This document shows, piece by piece, positions 43,302 to 49,945 of a stretch of DNA of 49,945 nucleotides. Location of the stretch: NCBI GenBank assembly GCA_025362315.1, contig JANYGP010000009.1:1-49945 (forward strand), in the 5' to 3' direction. The stretch comes from Polaromonas sp. Its GTDB lineage: Bacteria; Pseudomonadota; Gammaproteobacteria; Burkholderiales; Burkholderiaceae_C. The stretch's first letter is position 1. Every line of letters begins with the position of its first letter. The notes beneath the pieces are model-generated. The model was given only the letters and a program-made list of their open reading frames with translations. It had not been told where the DNA came from and did no database searches. The position numbers and the translations under genes were made by a program.

Positions 43302-46300
43302 CCCAACAAGCGTTGAAGGTACCGACCCGTGTGGCTGTCAGGATTGGCTGCAATGTCCTCTGGCGTGCCTACGCCTACCACCGTACCGCCACCCGCACCA
43401 CCTTCTGGCCCCATGTCAATCAACCAGTCGGCGGTTTTGATCACGTCCAGGTTGTGCTCAATCACCACAATCGTGTTGCCTGCATCGCGCAGCTGGTGCA
43501 GCACCTTGAGCAGCAAATCAATGTCGGCAAAGTGCAGGCCGGTGGTGGGCTCATCCAGGATGTACAGTGTGCGCCCTGTGTCTTTTTTGCTGAGCTCAAG
43601 CGCAAGTTTGACGCGCTGTGCTTCACCGCCAGACAGTGTGGTCGCAGCCTGACCAAGCTTGACGTAACTGAGGCCCACATCCAGCAGCGTGTGCAGCTTG
43701 CGCGCCAGCGTTGGCACGGTTTTAAAAAACTCGGTTGCGGCTTCCACCGTCAAATCCAGGATTTGTGCAATGTTTTTGCCCTTGAATTGCACCTCAAGCG
43801 TTTCGCGGTTGTAGCGCATGCCTTTGCACACGTCGCACGGCACGTACACGTCGGGCAAAAAGTGCATTTCCACTTTCACCACGCCGTCGCCCTGGCAGGC
43901 TTCGCAGCGGCCACCGGCCACATTGAAACTGAAGCGGCCCGCGCCATAGCCGCGCTCGCGGGCCGTGTTCATTTCAGCCAGCAGCTCGCGAATCGGCGTA
44001 AAAAGACCCGTGTACGTCGCCGGGTTGCTGCGCGGCGTGCGGCCAATTGGGGACTGATCAACATTGATGACTTTGTCAAAATGCTCGATGCCCTCAATGG
44101 CCTCATGTTCTGCCGGTTCTTCATGCGCGCGGTACAAGGTCTTGGCAACTGCCTTGTAAAGCGTGTCGTTGACAAGCGTGGATTTGCCCGAACCCGACAC
44201 ACCAGTCACGCAGGTCAGCAGGCCCACCGGAAATTCAACACTGACATTTTTCAAGTTGTGGCCGGTGGCGTTGACGACCCGCAGCGCCTGCAAATCACCC
44301 AGCGTGGCCTGGTGCTGGGCTTCACGCGCGGCGCGGCGCTCGTACGCCGGGCTGGGCGCAAAGCGCATGGGCTTTTTCAGGGCAAAAGCATTTTCTTTTT
44401 TAACCACTGGCAGCCACGGCGTGCGGTACGCAGGCACGGCAATTTTTAACGTTTGCGCCAGGTATTTGCCAGTCAATGAATTTGGATTGTCACGTACCTG
44501 CTCGTAGGTGCCTTGCGCCATCACGCGCCCGCCGTGCACGCCCGCACCGGGCCCCATGTCGATCACGTGGTCGGCGGCGCGAATCATGTCTTCATCGTGC
44601 TCGACCACCAGCACACTGTTGCCAATGTCCCGCAGGTGTTTCAGCGTGCCAATCAGGCGGTCGTTGTCGCGCTGGTGCAAGCCGATGCTGGGCTCGTCCA
44701 GCACATACATCACACCTGTCAAGCCCGAACCAATTTGTGAGGCCAGGCGTATGCGCTGCGACTCGCCGCCCGACAAAGTTTCAGCGCTTCTGTCCAGGCT
44801 CAAATAATTCAGCCCCACATCGTTCAAAAATTTCAGCCTGAGGCCAATTTCACGGACGACCTTGCCCGCAATCTCCCCCTTGGCACCTGACATTTTGAGC
44901 TGGTCAAAATAATCAAAGCTTTCTCGCAGAGTAATGCTGCTCAGGTCAAAAATCGCGCGTTTGCTCACTTTGTCGTCAACATCCGGGGTGCTGACCAGGT
45001 AAACGTGTCGCGCCTCTTTTCGCAGGCGGGTGCCGCGGCAATCCGGGCAAGGCTGCACGCTGCGGTAACGGCCCAGCTCTTCGCGCACCACGCCTGAATC
45101 TGTTTCCCGATACCGACGGTCAAAATTGGGGATCACGCCTTCGAAAGGGTGCTTTTTCGTGATTTTCTTGCCTTGCGACGCGCCTGAATCCATCACGTAT
45201 GAAAACTTGATTTCCTCCTCGCCTGAGCCGCACAGCACCACTTCCTGCACTTTCAATGGCAAGTCCTCAAATGCGCTCTCAATGTCAAACGCGTAATGCC
45301 TGGCCAGGCTTTCAAGCATTGAAAAGTAGTAGCCGTTGCGCCTGTCCCAACCTTTGACTGCACCGCTGGCAAGGCTGAGTGACGGAAAGGCAACAATGCG
45401 GGACGGATCAAAATATTCGGTGTGACCCAGTCCGTCACAGCTCGGGCAGGCGCCCACTGGCGAGTTGAATGAAAACAGCCGCGGCTCCATTTCAGCGAGC
45501 GAATAGCTGCACACCGGGCATGAAAATTTGGCACTGAACAGATGCTCAATGCCCGTATCCATTTCCAGCGCAATGGCTTTGCTGTCAGCCAGACGCAGCG
45601 CAGCTTCAAAGCTCTCAGCCAGACGCTGCGTCTGATCGGTACGCGACTTCAGGCGGTCAATCACCACATCAATGTTGTGTTTCTCGGTCTTTTTGAGCTT
45701 GGGCAACTCGTCAAATTCATAGGACTTGCCATCCACGCGAAAGCGCACATAACCCTGTGCCTGCATTTCGGCGAACAGTTCAACAAACTCGCCTTTTTTC
45801 TCACGCGCAACCGGCGCCAGAATCATCAGCTTGGTGTCTTCTGGCAATGCCAACACGTGGTCGACCATCTCGCTGACGCTCTGGGCTTGCAGCGGCAAAT
45901 CATGCTCTGGGCAAAACGGTGTGCCGGCGCGTGCAAACAGCAAGCGTAAATAGTCGTGGATTTCAGTGACCGTCCCGACCGTGGAGCGCGGATTGTGCGA
46001 AGTCGCTTTTTGTTCAATCGAAATGGCAGGCGACAGGCCCTCAATCATGTCTACATCGGGCTTGTCCATCAGTTGCAGAAACTGCCGCGCATAAGTTGAC
46101 AAACTCTCGACATAACGCCGCTGGCCTTCCGCATACAGCGTGTCAAAGGCCAGTGAAGACTTGCCTGAACCACTCAAACCGGTGATCACCACCAGCTGGT
46201 TGCGCGGAATATCGAGATCGATGTTTTTCAGGTTGTGCGTGCGCGCACCGCGAATGCTGATGCGCTGCTGTGCCAGAACATTGGCCAAGTATTTGCTGTC

Positions 46301-46348
46301 GTTGGGGGAGTTCACTGGATGGTCGCGTTCAAAACAACCTTCCATCAT
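43298..46348 (-). CDS. uvrA: UvrABC excinuclease subunit A
   Basis: A protein of about 1016 residues that recognises bulky DNA lesions as a dimer and loads UvrB. Two ABC ATPase halves: Walker [10 protein letters not shown] and GVSGSGKST, signatures [12 protein letters not shown] and [12 protein letters not shown], Walker [11 protein letters not shown] and [10 protein letters not shown]. Two zinc-finger cysteine sets: CPVC...CPSC and CEAC...CDVC. Start is uncertain: GTG 46384, ATG 46348/46345 or a later codon are possible, since the first ~30 residues are not conserved. The usual uvrA-ssb neighbourhood is kept, but phoD lies between them. Confidence 0.95.
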   Translation of the reverse strand: MMEGCFERDHPVNSPNDSKYLANVLAQQRISIRGARTHNLKNIDLDIPRNQLVVITGLSGSGKSSLAFDTLYAEGQRRYVESLSTYARQFLQLMDKPDVDMIEGLSPAISIEQKATSHNPRSTVGTVTEIHDYLRLLFARAGTPFCPEHDLPLQAQSVSEMVDHVLALPEDTKLMILAPVAREKKGEFVELFAEMQAQGYVRFRVDGKSYEFDELPKLKKTEKHNIDVVIDRLKSRTDQTQRLAESFEAALRLADSKAIALEMDTGIEHLFSAKFSCPVCSYSLAEMEPRLFSFNSPVGACPSCDGLGHTEYFDPSRIVAFPSLSLASGAVKGWDRRNGYYFSMLESLARHYAFDIESAFEDLPLKVQEVVLCGSGEEEIKFSYVMDSGASQGKKITKKHPFEGVIPNFDRRYRETDSGVVREELGRYRSVQPCPDCRGTRLRKEARHVYLVSTPDVDDKVSKRAIFDLSSITLRESFDYFDQLKMSGAKGEIAGKVVREIGLRLKFLNDVGLNYLSLDRSAETLSGGESQRIRLASQIGSGLTGVMYVLDEPSIGLHQRDNDRLIGTLKHLRDIGNSVLVVEHDEDMIRAADHVIDMGPGAGVHGGRVMAQGTYEQVRDNPNSLTGKYLAQTLKIAVPAYRTPWLPVVKKENAFALKKPMRFAPSPAYERRAAREAQHQATLGDLQALRVVNATGHNLKNVSVEFPVGLLTCVTGVSGSGKSTLVNDTLYKAVAKTLYRAHEEPAEHEAIEGIEHFDKVINVDQSPIGRTPRSNPATYTGLFTPIRELLAEMNTARERGYGAGRFSFNVAGGRCEACQGDGVVKVEMHFLPDVYVPCDVCKGMRYNRETLEVQFKGKNIAQILDLTVEAATEFFKTVPTLARKLHTLLDVGLSYVKLGQAATTLSGGEAQRVKLALELSKKDTGRTLYILDEPTTGLHFADIDLLLKVLHQLRDAGNTIVVIEHNLDVIKTADWLIDMGPEGGAGGGTVVGVGTPEDIAANPDSHTGRYLQRLLG

Positions 46349-46446
46349 AGCCAAGCTGGCATTTTTGGGCGGGCGTTTTGACACCCAGCTTTCACATCCC
46401 TGTCATGTGCGAGGAATCCAATGGGTTTTTAACTGGAGAGCGCTGT

Positions 46447-48315
46447 ATGTTCAAAAAAGTAACCCCGGACCTGCGTATGGCTATTGACCCACGCGAAGCC
46501 GTCAACGGGGGTCGACGCGACTTCCTGGACTTTTTGGTCAAGTCATCGTCCAGTGCTGTGGCACTGGCTGCCGCGGGCTCATTGGCGGCTTGCGGTGGTG
46601 GTGGTGGTGGTGAGGCACCAGCTGTCAGTACAGCTGCAACGCCAGCGGTGTTTGCTTTTGGTGTGGCCAGCGGAGACCCACTGGCTGACCGTGTTGTTTT
46701 GTGGTCGCATGCCAAGATTCCCAACAGCACCGCAGATGTCGGCCTGACCTGGCAAGTTGCCAGCGATGCCGCTTTTGCCAACATCATCCGCACTGGCAAT
46801 TTGACCGCTTCCGAGGCCAGCTCCTTTACCGCCAAGGTGGACGTAACGGGCCTGACGGCTGGGGCCAGTTACTTTTACCGCTTTCGTGACGCCACAGGTG
46901 CCACATCCACCGTTGGTACCACCCGAACATTACCAGCCAGCAACGCGGCATCGGTCAAATTTGCGGTGTTTTCATGTTCGCTGTACTCGGAAGGCTTTTT
47001 TCATGCCTACGATGCCGCCGCCAAGTCTGACGCGCAATACGCCTTGCACCTGGGCGACTACATCTATGAATACGGCGCCGACCCCAAGCAGTACGGAAAC
47101 ACAAGCATTCCGGGCAACCGCATTACCAGCCCGGCAAACGACATCGTGACGATGAACGACTACCGCACGAGGCATGCGCTGTACAAGTCAGACTTGAACT
47201 TGCAGGCTGCGCATGCCAAGATGCCGTGGATCACCATTTGGGATGACCATGAGTTTGCCAACAACGGTTACGTCAATGGCGCTGAAAACCACAAGTCAGC
47301 CACCCAGGGCGATTGGGTCACGCGCAAGAACATTGCAGCCAGGGTGTATCACGAATGGATGCCGATCCGCACCATTGATGCCAACAACCTGCTGAAGATC
47401 TACCGCCGATTTGACTTTGGCAACATCTTCACGCTGCACATGCTGGACACCCGCATTGAAGGCCGCGACCGCCAGTACGACGACTATGGCGACGCTGACC
47501 AGGGCATTGGCCGCTATCTGGCGGGTGTCACGCCGAACGCTGCTGGCATCAGGCCTGATGCATCGCGCCAGATGATCAGCAGCGAACAGCAAAACTGGCT
47601 GACCACCGGCATGGCCGCATCAACAGCGACCTGGCAAGTGGTGGGCAACCAGACCCTCATGGCGCGCATGTGGTTTCCCGGCTCGGTGCTGTCCGCATTT
47701 GCCAGCAACCCGGCAGCGGGACCCGCCGCGATCACGGCCTTTTTGACCGCCAAGGCAACCCGCGCCGCTGCTGGCGCAGCAGCTTTGACCCCTGTGCAGG
47801 CGGGTTTGCTCAACCCTGCCAGCAATCCGCGGTTGCCCTACAACCTGGATGCCTGGGACGGGTATCCCGCGCAACGCGAGTCGATTTTGCAAAGTGCCAA
47901 ATCACAGGGTAAAAGACTGGTGACCTTGTCAGGTGATTCTCATGACGGATGGTTCAACAACCTGACCACACTGACAGGTGAAAAGGTGGGCGTGGAGTTT
48001 GCAGGAACGTCTGTGACATCCACCGGTTTTGAAGGTGTGGGCCTGGGCACGCTGGGCAGCTCAATTGACGGCAGCGCCCTGGTGCCGCAGTTGGGCAACA
48101 GCGCAGTTGGTGCCGGCCTGGGGTTGATAGATGACGTGGCTTACAGCGACACCAGCCAGCGCGGCTATCTGCTGATGACCGTGACCACAGCTGCAGTCAA
48201 AGGTGAATACGTGTACACCAGCAGCGTCAAGCAACCCTCTTACACCCAGGCAGTTGGCCGCACCATCACGGTTCCTGCAACCGCCACTGGAACAGCTGCG
48301 CCAACGTTTGCCTGA
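46447..48315 (+). CDS. phoD: PhoD-family alkaline phosphatase, Tat/lipoprotein leader
   Basis: A 622-residue exported phosphodiesterase/alkaline phosphatase. Leader: [16 protein letters not shown] (twin arginine), a hydrophobic stretch and LAAC followed by six Gly residues. An N-terminal Fn3-like domain precedes the metallophosphatase core: [41 protein letters not shown] and [10 protein letters not shown] carry the metal-site residues. The ATG at 46447 follows GGAGAG; an upstream frame from 46378 runs into the uvrA 5' region. It releases phosphate outside the cell and is usually induced by phosphate shortage. Confidence 0.92.
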   Translation: MFKKVTPDLRMAIDPREAVNGGRRDFLDFLVKSSSSAVALAAAGSLAACGGGGGGEAPAVSTAATPAVFAFGVASGDPLADRVVLWSHAKIPNSTADVGLTWQVASDAAFANIIRTGNLTASEASSFTAKVDVTGLTAGASYFYRFRDATGATSTVGTTRTLPASNAASVKFAVFSCSLYSEGFFHAYDAAAKSDAQYALHLGDYIYEYGADPKQYGNTSIPGNRITSPANDIVTMNDYRTRHALYKSDLNLQAAHAKMPWITIWDDHEFANNGYVNGAENHKSATQGDWVTRKNIAARVYHEWMPIRTIDANNLLKIYRRFDFGNIFTLHMLDTRIEGRDRQYDDYGDADQGIGRYLAGVTPNAAGIRPDASRQMISSEQQNWLTTGMAASTATWQVVGNQTLMARMWFPGSVLSAFASNPAAGPAAITAFLTAKATRAAAGAAALTPVQAGLLNPASNPRLPYNLDAWDGYPAQRESILQSAKSQGKRLVTLSGDSHDGWFNNLTTLTGEKVGVEFAGTSVTSTGFEGVGLGTLGSSIDGSALVPQLGNSAVGAGLGLIDDVAYSDTSQRGYLLMTVTTAAVKGEYVYTSSVKQPSYTQAVGRTITVPATATGTAAPTFA

Positions 48316-48435
48316 GACGGGAACTTGACGGGGGACCGTCTCCGTCAGGGCAACGACTGAGGGCGGTCCAAGCCGTGCGTTTAGAGGCAGGCAGGCGGGT
48401 TAAACTCTCAGGCATCACCTCCAGGAGCACCCACC

Positions 48436-48936
48436 ATGGCATCTATCAACAAGGTCATCATTGTCGGCAATCTGGGCAAAGACCCGGAAATGCGCAGCTT
48501 TCCGAATGGCGACCAGATTGCCAATGTGTCCATTGCCACGACTGACCGCTGGAAGGACAAGACCAGTGGTGAAATGAAGGAAGCCACCGAGTGGCACCGC
48601 ATCAATTTCAATGGCCGACTGGCTGAAATTGTTGGCCAGTACCTGAAAAAAGGCTCGCAGGTTTATGTTGAGGGCAGCCTGCGCACCCGCAAATGGACTG
48701 ACAAGGACGGCGTGGAAAAATTCACCACTGAAATTCGTGCTGACCAGATGCAGATGCTGGGCAGTCGCCAGGGCATGGGCGGCCCCGGCGCCGGCCATGA
48801 CGACGGCGCTGGCTACGAGACGGCTCGTCAGTCGTCTGCCTCGCCAGCCCGCGCACCGGCCGCAGCGCCGCGGCCGCCTGCGCTATCGAAGGCTTCCACC
48901 GGCTTTGACGATATGGATGACGACATTCCTTTTTAG
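48436..48936 (+). CDS. ssb: Single-stranded DNA-binding protein
   Basis: A 166-residue SSB. OB-fold: [19 protein letters not shown], then [22 protein letters not shown] and [12 protein letters not shown] Gly/Ala/Pro-rich linker follows, ending in the acidic tip DDDIPF that recruits repair and replication proteins. CCAGGAG precedes the ATG. It is divergent from uvrA, with phoD between them. Confidence 0.96.
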   Translation: MASINKVIIVGNLGKDPEMRSFPNGDQIANVSIATTDRWKDKTSGEMKEATEWHRINFNGRLAEIVGQYLKKGSQVYVEGSLRTRKWTDKDGVEKFTTEIRADQMQMLGSRQGMGGPGAGHDDGAGYETARQSSASPARAPAAAPRPPALSKASTGFDDMDDDIPF

Positions 48937-48970
48937 GACTTACTTTTCTTGCCGGACATAGCCGACTCCA

Positions 48971-49468
48971 ATGACGATGCACCCGAACCAAAGCCGGCTG
49001 GAAAATTTTTACGCCGCTTTTGCGCGGCTGGATGCAGATGCCATGGCCGACTGTTATGCGCCCGATGCGCAGTTCGACGATGAAGTGTTTTCACTGTGCG
49101 GGCACGAGCAGGTCAGCGGCATGTGGCGCATGCTGTGCGAGGCGACACAGGCTAAAAATCGCGATGCCTGGAAGTTGAATTACCGTGATGTTGCAGCCGA
49201 CGCCACCCGTGGTCAGGCGCACTGGGAAGCCGACTACCGCTTCAGCGCCTCGGGTCGCAAGGTGCATAACGTCATCGACGGCGTTTTTGAATTCAACCAG
49301 GCCGGGCTGATTACCCGGCACCGCGATAGTTTTGATTTTTGGGCCTGGTCGCGCCAGGCGCTGGGCATTCCGGGAGCGCTGCTCGGCTGGACGCCGTTTT
49401 TTCGCAGCCAGGTCAAGCGCCAGGCTGCGGACAACCTGCGGAAATACCTGGCCAAACGCAAAAACTGA
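48971..49468 (+). CDS. NTF2-like (SnoaL-type) family protein
   Basis: A 165-residue protein with an NTF2-like cone fold: LENFYAAFARLDADAMADCYAPDAQFDDEVF at the start and FEFNQAGLITRHRDSFDFWAWSRQALG near the end. It ends with a basic stretch (KRQAADNLRKYLAKRKN). Such proteins range from hydratases to isomerases and ketosteroid-type enzymes; no active-site set is decisive. It starts 34 bases after ssb. Confidence 0.78.
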   Translation: MTMHPNQSRLENFYAAFARLDADAMADCYAPDAQFDDEVFSLCGHEQVSGMWRMLCEATQAKNRDAWKLNYRDVAADATRGQAHWEADYRFSASGRKVHNVIDGVFEFNQAGLITRHRDSFDFWAWSRQALGIPGALLGWTPFFRSQVKRQAADNLRKYLAKRKN

Positions 49469-49525
49469 ATCGGCGTCGCGAACGCGGCAGGCTGGCGCGA
49501 ATCGCCAGCATTGCCCGGCCGGTCT

Positions 49526-49945
49526 TTACATCTCTGCCATGTCTTCGATCATTCGCTCCAGCCAGTCGGCGGGCGGCGCGGCCTCCGCGACGCTGGCACC
49601 AGGCGCTTGCAATATCCATCCGCTGGCATTCTCGCCTGCGGCCAGCTGCACTTGAACCGGCGCGTTCCACCACAGCAGCCACGCCAGCCATGCGGTTTCG
49701 CCGGCTTCGGGCAACTGGCCGGGGGCGGCGTCGAGCAGCGCTGTCAGGGGCGCGGCCGATGCGAGGTACACGCTCGCGCCTTGCGCCTTGGCATCCAGCG
49801 CTTGCGCCAGCTGCGCAAAGGCGCGCTCAGGTGTGCGGTCGTCGCCGAATTCGGCCTGCCAGCGCGCCATGCCCCGGGCAATGGCAATGCCGCGTTGCGC
49901 CTCGGCTTGCAACAGGCCCGCGTGGTCCCACTTATTCCATGGCGT
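49526..49945 (-). CDS. C-terminal part of an unrecognised protein, open at window edge
   Basis: The minus-strand frame is open from the last base and ends at 49526, 139 codons. It reads TPWNKWDHAGLLQAEAQRG, RTPERAFAQLAQALDAKAQG, then ETAWLAWLLWWNAPVQVQLA and WLERMIEDMAEM. It is rich in Ala and Trp, with no membrane helix of clear length. Local GC is higher than in most of the window. The family is not recognised and the start lies outside. Confidence 0.55.
   Translation of the reverse strand, partial: TPWNKWDHAGLLQAEAQRGIAIARGMARWQAEFGDDRTPERAFAQLAQALDAKAQGASVYLASAAPLTALLDAAPGQLPEAGETAWLAWLLWWNAPVQVQLAAGENASGWILQAPGASVAEAAPPADWLERMIEDMAEM

Noticed and set aside
43313..44449. A 378-codon open frame antisense to uvrA
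   Set aside because: It lies opposite well-conserved UvrA domains and its His/Gln/Ala-rich composition is typical of a shadow of the real gene in high-GC DNA.

Overview
The window reads as a chromosome segment of a Burkholderiales betaproteobacterium, most likely Comamonadaceae (Polaromonas/Rhodoferax-like). Evidence: two Bug-family tricarboxylate-type periplasmic receptors, a DUF1800/DUF1501 gene pair, moderate-to-high GC, and an intergenic repeat (core GCTCTAGCCC ... GCGCAAGCAGCTAT) that I associate from memory with this family. No rRNA, tRNA or CRISPR array was seen.

1-24538 is dominated by nitrogen salvage from pyrimidines and hydantoins. It opens with the C-terminal part of a dihydropyrimidinase, then an M20-type N-carbamoyl amidohydrolase, a four-gene BMP-type nucleobase/nucleoside ABC transporter, a cytosine deaminase (codA), a RutR-like TetR regulator, a four-gene NMT1/THI5-type ABC importer (minus strand), and a five-gene peptide-type ABC importer. 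The last is translationally coupled to a hydantoin racemase and followed by an amidase. A near-match to the RutR operator (TTAACCA-CT-TGGTCAG, 16736-16751) lies between the two divergent transporters.

7398-10800 interrupts this cluster with a toxin-antitoxin island. It holds a Phd antitoxin with a broken PIN toxin, a DUF2442 gene, an orphan RES-like protein, a remnant of a HigA-type antitoxin, a ParD-like antitoxin with a RelE/ParE toxin carrying an in-frame stop, and one apparently intact RHH/ParE pair. In two of the three modules the antitoxin is intact and the toxin is dead.

24600-32600 holds housekeeping and envelope genes: a HiPIP, a Bug receptor, a conserved hypothetical, a SemiSWEET, PBP4 (dacB), then tsaB-rimI-degenerate UDG-like gene, pyrF and a small membrane protein. 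32719-34680 is a heavily frameshifted polysaccharide-deacetylase-like pseudogene. 34947-38394 is a DUF1800/DUF1501 pair. 38673-43301 holds another Bug receptor, an AlkB-type alkane hydroxylase, a glycerophosphodiester phosphodiesterase lipoprotein and an EamA transporter. 43298-48936 holds uvrA, phoD and ssb. The end carries an NTF2-like protein and a gene running off the edge.

The most unusual observations are that copies of the dispersed intergenic repeat lie in frame inside two genes (the UDG-like gene and alkB), the antitoxin-without-toxin pattern, and the RutR-box-like site tying the transporters to pyrimidine control. All calls come from reading the sequence. No searches were run.
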